A DNA stretch of 64,000 bases from Dysgonomonas mossii (lineage in GTDB: Bacteria; Bacteroidota; Bacteroidia; Bacteroidales; Dysgonomonadaceae), in NCBI RefSeq assembly GCF_004569505.1, contig NZ_SPPK01000004.1, positions 62,001 to 126,000 of the forward strand. The letters are read 5' to 3'. The position numbers and the translations under genes were made by a program. Positions within the stretch are counted from its first letter, which is position 1. The number at the start of each line of letters is the position of its first letter. Of the stretch, positions 53,484 to 62,162 are shown one piece after another. A model generated the notes under the pieces. The model saw only the letters and a list, made by a program, of their open reading frames with translations, was not told the DNA's origin and did not search any database.

Positions 53484-54359
53484 ATGGAAAGAATAGATAA
53501 AGTCATCTTTGGGGATAATCAGTTTTTCGGGATTAATCACATGTCACAAGAGAAAGCTCAGCAACTTTCCGAAAAATTTCATGATATAAAGAATATCTAC
53601 AAAGTATATGATCTTGCTTTCAAAAATGGTATTGGAGCTGTTATGCTTAATAGTAATGATCGCGCAAAAGATATATGCGAATATTTTCGTCAGAATAAAT
53701 CAAAATATAATGATATTGTATGGTATCCTTCAATTCCTTATCCACACAAATATGCAAATCTGGTTGCAGAAAAAGGGATATTTCCTGCAATCAATGAAGT
53801 AATATTTTCTAATAACTCAGCAGTAGGAGCATTGTCTATGATTGCCAAAGGAGGAATGGCTGTATTAGGAAAAGATCCTATAAAGATGATGCAGATGTTG
53901 ATAGATGCCGAAGTAAAAATGTTTAAGGGATTAAATGTTAAAGTATTATTCCTGCAAAACATCATAACAGATCTTCTTCTTGGATATGGAACAAAAGATA
54001 TATTTGAAGCATATTGCGACTATGTTCGTAAGAAATATAAATTGATTCCGGGGCTTATTACTCAAAATATGCCTTATTTGAAGCAAAAACTATCTGAGTG
54101 GGGAATAGAGGAGGTTGTTATATGCAGTTCTATTAATAAGATAGGTTACCTTATGTCCCCTTCGGTAGAAGCGTATGTTGATACAATTCGAAATAATGAT
54201 TCTTCAAAATATCAACTTATGGCAATGAGCACACTTGCTTCCGGAGCAATTAGTGCCCCTGAAGCCTATGAATTTATTAATGCTCTGAATATACAATCCG
54301 TTGTTTTTGGTGCTTCCTCAGAAAGAAATATCAGAGAAACGGTGAGTTTAATAAAGTGA
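53484..54359 (+). CDS. Unknown protein paired with the Gfo/Idh gene
   Basis: A 291-residue soluble protein. I cannot assign a function. It begins ERIDKVIFGDNQFFGINHMS and has alternating strand and helix segments ending with IQSVVFGASSERNIRETVSL, which resembles a TIM-barrel of aldo-keto-reductase type, but the usual catalytic Tyr/Lys/His set is not evident. I recall similar proteins beside Gfo/Idh dehydrogenases in polysaccharide loci, so it may process the oxidised sugar or its aglycone. No signal peptide or TM helix is seen. Confidence 0.65.
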   Translation: MERIDKVIFGDNQFFGINHMSQEKAQQLSEKFHDIKNIYKVYDLAFKNGIGAVMLNSNDRAKDICEYFRQNKSKYNDIVWYPSIPYPHKYANLVAEKGIFPAINEVIFSNNSAVGALSMIAKGGMAVLGKDPIKMMQMLIDAEVKMFKGLNVKVLFLQNIITDLLLGYGTKDIFEAYCDYVRKKYKLIPGLITQNMPYLKQKLSEWGIEEVVICSSINKIGYLMSPSVEAYVDTIRNNDSSKYQLMAMSTLASGAISAPEAYEFINALNIQSVVFGASSERNIRETVSLIK

Positions 54360-54458
54360 TATTATTCCGATTATCATTAGTTTACTGTTTGATCTCTGTT
54401 TGTCTGAATAGAAATTGCTTACCATTAAAAACGAAATAAGCAAGAATTACACTGAAAT

Positions 54459-54665
54459 ATGAATTATGCAAATTTAGACCGCCTCAAGATTCTGGACTAT
54501 CTTGAGAGGTGCGGTAATGAGGCTTCTGTTGTTGATATAATAGCATATTCAGGAGCAGAAAAATTGAGGGTATACAGCTTGATAACTAAAATGGAACTGA
54601 ATGGGGAAATAAAAATTTTGGAAAAAAACTCTTTTGGTGCTCCTATGTATATTAAAATAGTCTAA
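54459..54665 (+). CDS. Small winged-helix protein ending the capsule locus
   Basis: A 68-residue protein with a winged-helix pattern: LDRLKILDYLERCGNEASVV then DIIAYSGAEKLRVYSLITKM and ELNGEIKILEKN. It starts 99 bp after the preceding stop and is followed by a terminator at 54820. Small DNA-binding genes occur at the edges of such loci; a regulatory role is a guess. Codon pattern and length are consistent with a real gene. Confidence 0.6.
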   Translation: MNYANLDRLKILDYLERCGNEASVVDIIAYSGAEKLRVYSLITKMELNGEIKILEKNSFGAPMYIKIV

Positions 54666-54819
54666 AATATATTGTCTATTCCATTATTATACATTTATAT
54701 ATAACCGATCAATTAAATAATTAATCAGATCTCGTGTAGAATCAAAATAGTCTCCAATCCAAGAAATACAGAAGTTCGACTATATTTTCTTACGCAAATT
54801 TGAATTTAAATTATTCTAG

Positions 54820-54853
54820 CCGTCTTGCTTGTGATAAGTAGGGCGGTTTTTTT
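54820..54853 (+). terminator. Terminator at the end of the capsule locus
   Basis: CCGTCTTGCTT (54820-54830) pairs with AAGTAGGGCGG (54836-54846), 11 bp with three G-T pairs, followed by seven T. It would stop transcription from the capsule locus ahead of the convergent AraC gene. Confidence 0.75.
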
Positions 54854-54900
54854 ATTTTAAGGATTATCTATATAACGTTCGATATATTTTATTGAAAATC

Positions 54901-55779
54901 TTAATTCTTCTTATATTGTAAAGGTGTCAGGCCAGTTCTCTTTTTGAAGTAGGTGCCAAAAAAGGAAGAATTTGGAAAATTCATCTCCTCCGATATCTGT
55001 AAGATAGTCATATTTGAGCTCTTTAGTAAAGCTTTAATTGCCATAATAACCATATCGTCTATCCATTGTTGGATATGTATACCACTAGCATCCTTCACTA
55101 TTTGAGATAAATATTTGGGCGTAATAAACATTCTATCTGCATAGAAGCGAACACTACGTTCTTTCATATGATATTCAAATAACAAGCTGATGAAACTTTG
55201 TAAGTATTTTTCTTTGCGGGTCAATACCTTATGGTCAATCTTCTTGTCCTGATAAAGCTGCAAAACTTCATAAATTAATGTCTGCAATAAACTTCTAGCA
55301 ATTTCTTCTTTGTAAAGAAAATTTGTTCTTTTGTAACGCTTTACAATAAAGGCATGCAATTCCAATAAATCATTCGTTTCTTCTTCACTTATCTTTAAAC
55401 AAGCCATCTGATCTATTTTTTTAGGAATATCAATATCTATAATTAACTTGATATCGGAAATAAAGTCAAAAGAAAATAATAAGAACTCTACAACTAAATC
55501 TTCACTTTGCTCTATCAATTCTAAAATATAATTAGGCAGAACAACAATAATAGTACAAGGCTCAATTTTGTACTCGCGTAAGTTAATTTTGATTCGTCCG
55601 GTACCTTTCACACAAATAGCAAAAGCTATTCCTTCCATAATTTGCGGATATCTGAGATCAAAAGCATAATCATCAATATTAGCACCATCATCGGATATAA
55701 CAAAGTTCTTTATTCCGTGATTTGAGGTTTGATCTTTAAAGTCATCCAGCGATATTTTAGCATAATTTTCCTTATTCAT
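54901..55779 (-). CDS. AraC-family regulator, divergent from the RND efflux operon
   Basis: A 292-residue regulator. The N-terminal cupin-like sensor part (about 1-160) has GIAFAICVKGTGRIKINLRE; the C-terminal AraC HTH pair (about 190-290) has SVRFYADRMFITPKYLSQIV, LLKSSNMTILQISEEMNFPN and SFFGTYFKKRTGLTPLQYKK. It is divided from the efflux operon by 161 bp with a candidate promoter, which fits local control of the pump. The inducer is unknown. Confidence 0.9.
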   Translation of the reverse strand: MNKENYAKISLDDFKDQTSNHGIKNFVISDDGANIDDYAFDLRYPQIMEGIAFAICVKGTGRIKINLREYKIEPCTIIVVLPNYILELIEQSEDLVVEFLLFSFDFISDIKLIIDIDIPKKIDQMACLKISEEETNDLLELHAFIVKRYKRTNFLYKEEIARSLLQTLIYEVLQLYQDKKIDHKVLTRKEKYLQSFISLLFEYHMKERSVRFYADRMFITPKYLSQIVKDASGIHIQQWIDDMVIMAIKALLKSSNMTILQISEEMNFPNSSFFGTYFKKRTGLTPLQYKKN

Positions 55780-55873
55780 GATCTTATATGTTTCATTTTG
55801 GTCCTAAAAATATAAATAAATGTTGAAAACTGCATAAAAAACGAAGTTTTGAACATTTTTGGCGTAGTATTGA

Positions 55874-55906
55874 TTTAGACAGAACCATATTATAAAGAGA
55901 TCTTTG
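55874..55906 (+). promoter_or_regulatory. Promoter of the RND efflux operon
   Basis: TTTA (55874-55877), a 21-bp spacer and GATCTTTG (55899-55906) match the Bacteroidetes promoter with one mismatch in each box. It lies 34 bp before ATG 55941. Confidence 0.5.
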
Positions 55907-55940
55907 CGACAGAAATAAATAGTTGTAAAATTACTTTTTA

Positions 55941-57002
55941 ATGAAAGTTATGGATAAATTGAAATTATTTTTTAGTAGATCGGTATTGTGTCTTCTATTT
56001 TTAGGAATGGTTTCCTGTTCCGCAAAAAAGAGTGAAGAAGCCAATTCAAGACCTGTTCCGGTAAAAATACAAACAATAAAGTATAGTGATGATATATACC
56101 AACAAGAGTATATAGGAACTGTAGAAGGTGAGAATGCGGTTGATGTTAGTTTTCAAGTAAATGGAAATATTGAACAAGTATATGTACAGGAAGGGCAAAA
56201 TGTTCGAAAAGGACAATTGTTAGCCCGATTGAATACAAGTTCTATTGAAAGTATGCACAATGCAGCAAAATCGACTCTTAATCAGGCACAAGATGCATAT
56301 AATCGCTTGTCTATTCTCTATAAGAATAACAGCCTTCCCGAAATAAAATATATAGAGGCGAAGACTCAGTTAGAGCAGGCGCAAGCTAATGAGCAAATTA
56401 CCCGTAAGAATTTACAAGACTGTAATTTGTATGCTCCCATATCTGGTGTAGTAAGTCAACGCTATCAAGAAGCCGGTGCTAATGTCGCTCCAGGTACTCC
56501 AATTTATAATTTGGTAACTATAAATTCGGTGAAAATAAAAATAGCTATTCCCGAGAACGAAATTTCAGCAATAAAGATTGGTGAATCTTCACGGATAAAA
56601 ATATCTGCGTTGAATGATGCTGAGTTTGAAGGCAAGATTCAGGAGAAAGGAGTATCTGCAAATCCGTTATCACATACCTACGATATCAAGGTACAGGTAA
56701 ATAATCCCAACTCACAGATTATGCCGGGAATGGTGTGCAAAGCTTATCTAATAAATCCATCAGAAGCCTCAGGTCAAAAGAATATTATAGTTCCGTTAAA
56801 AGCCATACAGGTAGACTTTTCCGGTAAACAATTTGTTTGGTTAAAAGACGACCAAAATAAGGCCGTATATAGAGAAATAACTCAAGGTAAACTGATCGGT
56901 AATGGAGTTGTAATAGAGGAGGGACTGCAAGATGGGGATAACCTAATCATTGAAGGCTATCAGAATGTAAGTCCGGGTGTAACAGTCGAAATAGCTAAAT
57001 AA
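55941..57002 (+). CDS. RND efflux periplasmic adaptor (membrane fusion protein)
   Basis: A 353-residue lipoprotein adaptor that links the inner-membrane pump to the outer-membrane channel. It has a signal peptide with lipid Cys at about residue 26 (GMVSCSAKK). Then come biotinyl-lipoyl-like halves (VDVSFQVNGNIEQVYVQEGQ and LYAPISGVVSQRYQEAGANV), a short coiled-coil hairpin between them (about 105-155), a beta-barrel (KIAIPENEISAIKIGESSRI) and a membrane-proximal end. The pump gene starts 9 bp after its stop. The substrate range is not predictable. Confidence 0.93.
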   Translation: MKVMDKLKLFFSRSVLCLLFLGMVSCSAKKSEEANSRPVPVKIQTIKYSDDIYQQEYIGTVEGENAVDVSFQVNGNIEQVYVQEGQNVRKGQLLARLNTSSIESMHNAAKSTLNQAQDAYNRLSILYKNNSLPEIKYIEAKTQLEQAQANEQITRKNLQDCNLYAPISGVVSQRYQEAGANVAPGTPIYNLVTINSVKIKIAIPENEISAIKIGESSRIKISALNDAEFEGKIQEKGVSANPLSHTYDIKVQVNNPNSQIMPGMVCKAYLINPSEASGQKNIIVPLKAIQVDFSGKQFVWLKDDQNKAVYREITQGKLIGNGVVIEEGLQDGDNLIIEGYQNVSPGVTVEIAK

Positions 57003-57011
57003 GAAGAAGAT

Positions 57012-60000
57012 ATGAAATCAGAATCTGGTATTATCGGCTGGGCAATGAAGTATAATAAGATTATATTGCTCATTGTAATAGTGTTAAGTCTATTTGGAAT
57101 TTATGCCCTTAATGTGATGCCCAAACAGGAATTTCCTGTATTTACAATCCGTCAGGGAGTTGTAGTGGGAGTGTACCCCGGAGCCACTTCTGCCGAAGTA
57201 GAAGAGCAATTGGCTAAACCTCTTGAGAATTTCTTGTTTACATACAAGGAAGTAAAGAAATCGAAGACATATTCACATTCCAAAGATGGGATTGTCTATG
57301 TATATGTAGAGCTGAATGATGATGTAAATAACAAGGACGAGGTATGGTCAAAAATAAAACATGGATTGATGTTTTTCAAAATGCAATTACCTTCAGGAGT
57401 TTTGGCTCTTATTGCTAATGATGATTTTGGAGATACTTCGGCATTACTAATAACGCTTGAATCGGAGACCAAAACTTATCGTCAATTGGAAACTTATTTA
57501 GAAAATCTCGAAGACCGTTTGCGAACTATCGAATCTGTTTCCAATCTGCGTCGTTATGGTGAACAAAATGAACAGATAAGTATATATGTTGAAAAAGAAA
57601 AACTGGCAGCATATGGTATTAATATATTGAACCTCTATCAGACGCTTATCACGAAGGGATTTATTACTACTGCAGGTAAGATTGATAATCGTGATATGGA
57701 TGTGCCAATACATATCGAGAGACCCTATCAATCTGAGAAGGATTTGGAAGAACAAATTATCTATTCAGATGCTCAGGGAAATCATATTCGATTGAAAAAT
57801 ATAGCGAAAGTCGTTCGCGAATACCCTAAACCTACCAGCTATACTACCAACAATGGTAAAAAGTGTCTCGTTCTATCTACTGAAATGCGTGAAGGGTATA
57901 ACGTTATTCAATATGGAAAAGATGTCGAAAAGGTTCTCGAGCAGTTCCAGAATGATATTCCTAGTGATATTCATATCTATCGTGTAGCCGATCAACCTCA
58001 AGTTGTGGCTCATTCTATCACAACTTTCCTAAAAGAGTTAATGATTGCTATTGTAGCTGTTATACTCGTAACAATGATATTATTACCCTTACGGGTTGCC
58101 GGCGTTGCGGCATCTTCCATTCCTATATCTATCTTTATCTCTTTAGGGCTGATGCTTGCTTTTGGCATGGAGCTTAATACGGTGACATTGGCTGCCCTAA
58201 TCGTGGTATTGGGTATGATTGTAGATAATTCGATCGTAGTTGTAGACAGCTATCTTGAAAAATTGGATCATGGTATTCCTCGTTGGCAGGCATCGATAGA
58301 AAGTGCCAAAGAATATGCTAAAGCCATCATTTCGGCAACACTGGCAATCAGTCTTACTTTCTTTCCATTCTTGGTGATGCTTACAGGACAGTTTCTCGAC
58401 TTTGTAAAGCTCTTTCCTTGGACTGTACTTATTACGTTGGGTGTATCTTTGGCTGTGGCTGTTCTTTTTATACCATTCCTACAATATTTCTTTATACGTA
58501 ATGGATTACATCAGCCCGGTAAGAAGCAGAAAGAAACATTCTTAGATAAATTACAAAACGGATATAATTTGCTATTGGAAAAAGTATTTCAATACCCGAA
58601 GATATCTCTTACGATAGGTATCATTTCTATCATATCGGGTATTTACATGTTTGCCAATGTTCCACAGAAGCTCATGCCTATAGCTGAGAGGAACCAGTTT
58701 GCAGTTGAAATATATTTACCGAACGGTAGCTCTCTGGAACAGACAGAAGTAATAGCTCAGGATCTTGAAAAGGTTTTGAGGAAGGAGAAAACTGTTGTTT
58801 CTGTAACGTCTTTTATCGGAACGGGATCTCCTCGTTTTCAGACAGCTTATGCTCCTAAAGTGGGAGGACCTAATTTTGCTCAGTTTATTGTAAATACAAC
58901 ATCTAATGAAGATACAGAATTGTTGTTGGATAAGTATTCCACTCAATATGCCTATCATTATCCGAATGCCTTTGTAAAATTCAAACAATTAGAGTACGAA
59001 TCAGTAGATGCTGACATTGACGTTCGTATATCGGGAGAGAATATAGCCGATCTGAAGAAAGTGGCAGACACTTTAATGACTAAATTAAAGAAACTGGATG
59101 AACCGATCAGAATTTATACAAATTATGAGGAGCCGTTGCCCGGTATAAAGATAACACTAGACCCTGTAGAATCTAATCGGTTGGGCGTAAATGAAGGAAC
59201 TTTGGCGTTAGGTTTAGCTTCCCGTTTCGGGGGAACACCAATCACTAATATCTGGGAAAATGATTATTCATTGCCTGTTGTATTGAAATCCAAATGGGAG
59301 AATAAAGATCCTGTGGCCGAGGATGTATCGAATGAGTATGTTGCAGGTTTATTATCACCAAGTGTCCCTTTACGCCAGATCGCTGATGTTTCAGCAAGCT
59401 GGACTGAAGGTCAAATCAACCGAAGAAACGGAGTACGCACCCTATCCGTTTTCGTTGATCTAAAGAGAGGAGAAAGATCGGGACTGGTTCAACCAAAGGT
59501 AGAGGAGATTGTGAATGCAGTGACTGCAAAATCATTACCTAAAGGTGTTTCTATTTCATATGGAGGAGTAAAGGAATCTGATGGCGAGACAATGCCAAAG
59601 CTGATTAAAGCTCTTTCTATCTCAATCGTTATCATCTTTTTCATACTTGTGTTTCACTTCAAAAAGATAAGTTTAGCTACACTCGTTTTGGCCTCTACCT
59701 CTTTGAGCATTTTTGGTGCGGCTATTGGTTTAAAGGTGATGAATGTAGACTTTAGTATAACGGCTGTATTGGGAATTGTGAGCCTAATTGGTATTATCGT
59801 TCGTAATGGAATTATTATGTACGATTATACCGAAGAGCTAAGGCATAAACATGGTAAAACAGTATTTGAAGCATCATTGGAGGCCGGAAAACGACGGATG
59901 CGCCCTATATTCCTTACATCAGCTGCCGCATCTATGGGCGTTATTCCTATGATCATAAGTAAGAGCCCGCTTTGGTGCCCGATGGGAACAGTTATCAGTT

Positions 60001-60113
60001 TTGGAACTATTTTCTCCATGATATTTATCCTTACATTATTACCCCTTGCTTATTGGCTAATTTATAAGCATGAAGATAAAAATATATCTAAAGACGAAAC
60101 CGAACAATTATGA
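57012..60113 (+). CDS. RND efflux transporter permease (AcrB-like)
   Basis: A 1033-residue inner-membrane pump driven by the proton gradient. Twelve TM helices are arranged as in the family, with two large periplasmic loops after TM1 (KYNKIILLIVIVLSLFGIYA) and TM7. TM4 contains VVLGMIVDNSIVVVDSYLE, with the Asp expected for proton relay. Later stretches ISLATLVLASTSLSIFGAAI and GIIVRNGIIMYDYTEELRHK also fit the family. Length is full. It overlaps the TolC-like gene by 4 bp. Substrates are probably drugs, bile salts or lipophilic compounds; this is inference. Confidence 0.95.
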   Translation: MKSESGIIGWAMKYNKIILLIVIVLSLFGIYALNVMPKQEFPVFTIRQGVVVGVYPGATSAEVEEQLAKPLENFLFTYKEVKKSKTYSHSKDGIVYVYVELNDDVNNKDEVWSKIKHGLMFFKMQLPSGVLALIANDDFGDTSALLITLESETKTYRQLETYLENLEDRLRTIESVSNLRRYGEQNEQISIYVEKEKLAAYGINILNLYQTLITKGFITTAGKIDNRDMDVPIHIERPYQSEKDLEEQIIYSDAQGNHIRLKNIAKVVREYPKPTSYTTNNGKKCLVLSTEMREGYNVIQYGKDVEKVLEQFQNDIPSDIHIYRVADQPQVVAHSITTFLKELMIAIVAVILVTMILLPLRVAGVAASSIPISIFISLGLMLAFGMELNTVTLAALIVVLGMIVDNSIVVVDSYLEKLDHGIPRWQASIESAKEYAKAIISATLAISLTFFPFLVMLTGQFLDFVKLFPWTVLITLGVSLAVAVLFIPFLQYFFIRNGLHQPGKKQKETFLDKLQNGYNLLLEKVFQYPKISLTIGIISIISGIYMFANVPQKLMPIAERNQFAVEIYLPNGSSLEQTEVIAQDLEKVLRKEKTVVSVTSFIGTGSPRFQTAYAPKVGGPNFAQFIVNTTSNEDTELLLDKYSTQYAYHYPNAFVKFKQLEYESVDADIDVRISGENIADLKKVADTLMTKLKKLDEPIRIYTNYEEPLPGIKITLDPVESNRLGVNEGTLALGLASRFGGTPITNIWENDYSLPVVLKSKWENKDPVAEDVSNEYVAGLLSPSVPLRQIADVSASWTEGQINRRNGVRTLSVFVDLKRGERSGLVQPKVEEIVNAVTAKSLPKGVSISYGGVKESDGETMPKLIKALSISIVIIFFILVFHFKKISLATLVLASTSLSIFGAAIGLKVMNVDFSITAVLGIVSLIGIIVRNGIIMYDYTEELRHKHGKTVFEASLEAGKRRMRPIFLTSAAASMGVIPMIISKSPLWCPMGTVISFGTIFSMIFILTLLPLAYWLIYKHEDKNISKDETEQL

Positions 60114-61387
60114 TCAAAAAATATATAACAATAGTAACAATGTGTATGATAACTGTATTTATATCTGCACAGACGAAGTATAGTCTCGAAGACTGCAAGC
60201 AATTAACTATCGAGAACAATCGAAAAATTAAAAATAGTCGGTTGGAAATCGAATCATCCAAAGAAACGAAAAAGGATGCATTTACTAATTATTTTCCATC
60301 GGTCAGTGCTTCAGCATTTGGATTCTCGGCTAAAGATCCTTTGGTTACGATGAACATGGGAGGAGCCCCGATCGGATTTCTTAAGAATGGGATGAGTGCT
60401 GGTATTACAGCGACGCAACCGATCTTTGCCGGAGGCAAAATAATCAATGGTAATAAATTGGCTGACTTAGGAATTCAGGTAAGCCAATATCAGGCTAAAC
60501 TATCCGAAAATGATATGTTACTGAATACAGAGAATCTTTACTGGCAATTGGTTTCTTTGTATGAAAAGAGAAGAACTCTGGATGTTATAGACAGTCAGGT
60601 AGATCAGTTGTTGAAAGATGTAGAGTTGTCTTATCAGACAGGAATGATTACCAATAACGATGTTTTGAAGGTAAAATTAAAAAAGAATGAAGTAGTAAGT
60701 AATCGTATTAATCTAGATAATAATATCAAATTGGTGAAAATGTCTTTGTGTCAGCAAATGGCTATGGATTTGAGTTCAGCAGATTCTTTAGATATACAGG
60801 TTCCTAATATTGAAGACGTAGAATCGTCTATAAAATATTATGTGGATCATAAAAATGTTTTACCCAATAGAGCAGAAGCAAAACTCCTTGATAAAAACGT
60901 AGAAGCCTCGAAGCTGCAGACTAAAATAAAAAGAGCTGATTATTTACCCACAGTGGCTGTTGGTGCAACATATTCCAGAGATAACTTTATGGATAAATGG
61001 AATACAAATGGTGCCGTTTTTGTTTCTGTCAATATTCCAATTTCCGGATGGTGGGGTGGTTCTCATGCTATCAAGCAGCAGAAAATACAAGAAAAGATAG
61101 CATTAAACAATAAGATCGATATCGAAGAACAACTGTTGTTACAAATGCAGAATGTAAAAAATGAATTGGATAATACTTATAAGCAAATATTGTTAGCAAA
61201 AGATGGTGTTGAGCAATCTACAGAAAACTTGCGTCTTAATAATCAGTATTATAAAGCCGGAACAGTAACTCTTACGGATGTGTTAGATGCCCAGACATTA
61301 TTACAACAGAATCGAGATAAGTATGTTGAATCGTACGCTAATTATCAAAAGAAACGGATTGAGTATTTGCAAGTAACCGGGCGCTAA
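60110..61387 (+). CDS. TolC-like outer-membrane efflux channel
   Basis: A 425-residue outer-membrane protein with a signal peptide (MIKKYITIVTMCMITVFISA) and the duplicated helical OEP pattern. The first half starts YSLEDCKQLTIENNRKIKNS; the second carries LLDKNVEASKLQTKIKRADY and YKAGTVTLTDVLDAQTLLQQ, typical of TolC/OprM relatives. It completes the three-part pump of this operon and overlaps the RND gene by 4 bp. Confidence 0.93.
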   Translation: MIKKYITIVTMCMITVFISAQTKYSLEDCKQLTIENNRKIKNSRLEIESSKETKKDAFTNYFPSVSASAFGFSAKDPLVTMNMGGAPIGFLKNGMSAGITATQPIFAGGKIINGNKLADLGIQVSQYQAKLSENDMLLNTENLYWQLVSLYEKRRTLDVIDSQVDQLLKDVELSYQTGMITNNDVLKVKLKKNEVVSNRINLDNNIKLVKMSLCQQMAMDLSSADSLDIQVPNIEDVESSIKYYVDHKNVLPNRAEAKLLDKNVEASKLQTKIKRADYLPTVAVGATYSRDNFMDKWNTNGAVFVSVNIPISGWWGGSHAIKQQKIQEKIALNNKIDIEEQLLLQMQNVKNELDNTYKQILLAKDGVEQSTENLRLNNQYYKAGTVTLTDVLDAQTLLQQNRDKYVESYANYQKKRIEYLQVTGR

Positions 61388-61497
61388 TTTTTTTTATTTA
61401 ATACCTGTTTTTGATAGGGCTGTATGATCTTATATAATAATTCATTTCATTGATAATGAATGAAAATATCTAGATTGTTACAAAATCCCTTGATAGT

Positions 61498-61527
61498 AAA
61501 AGGACATTTTTTATTAAATGTCCTTTT
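61498..61527. terminator. Bidirectional terminator between efflux operon and flavoprotein gene
   Basis: AAAAGGACATTT (61498-61509) pairs perfectly with AAATGTCCTTTT (61516-61527) around a 6-nt loop. It lies between convergent genes and overlaps the last 2 bp of the minus-strand gene. Confidence 0.85.
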
Positions 61528-61996
61528 ATTTATAATATTTCCCTGTGATTTCAATTGGATTTATCTCTATAATACCCGTTGCTTTCAGCATTTTTTCAGG
61601 AAAGCTCAAATGAGATAATTGAGGGGTATATTTTGAAACAACAGCATGTAGCACATTTTCTTTGAGCGATTTATCTTCTACCATTTTGGCTGTACCCAAG
61701 ATAATTACACTTCTGAATGCAGTATTTGTATCACAAACATTTTCGTTATCAGGAATGATTGCACCCATTTCATCCACTTCAAATCCAACCTTATCATTTT
61801 TAGTCAAGTTTGAAATCTTTTGTCCTTTAATCAGTCCGTGGATATATATTTTTTCATCATAGACGATGAAATGTACAGGAACAACATATGGATACCCATT
61901 TTCATTGTGTGTACCTATGCGTCCAACTTCTGCTTTTTTCAATACATCATCTATCTCTATCTTCGATAACTGATGATGCTTCATTCTTCCTTGCAT
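61526..61996 (-). CDS. FMN-binding pyridoxamine-oxidase-like protein (NimA-like)
   Basis: A 156-residue split-barrel flavoprotein. Landmarks are EVGRIGTHNENGYPYVVPVH then FIVYDEKIYIHGLIKGQKI and VIILGTAKMVEDKSLKENVL. Relatives (Nim proteins) reduce 5-nitroimidazoles and can give metronidazole resistance, but most such chromosomal proteins have unknown substrates, so resistance should not be assumed. It stands alone, ending in a terminator shared with the efflux operon. Confidence 0.82.
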   Translation of the reverse strand: MQGRMKHHQLSKIEIDDVLKKAEVGRIGTHNENGYPYVVPVHFIVYDEKIYIHGLIKGQKISNLTKNDKVGFEVDEMGAIIPDNENVCDTNTAFRSVIILGTAKMVEDKSLKENVLHAVVSKYTPQLSHLSFPEKMLKATGIIEINPIEITGKYYK

Positions 61997-62162
61997 GATA
62001 ATAGTTTTTTATATTAGTATATTACAAAAATATTTATTTTTAGGATTGTCTTTATGGTGCAGATATAATAAAAAATGATAGGCCAGATGTTGCGATCTCA
62101 GGATATAACTTGAAAAAAGAAATAAAAACCTTAAGTAAATATTTATAACTGTCTAAGAGCGT

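Noticed and set aside
61526..61996. A metronidazole-resistance nim gene
   Set aside because: The protein is only of the same broad flavoprotein family; nothing in the sequence shows nitroimidazole reductase activity.
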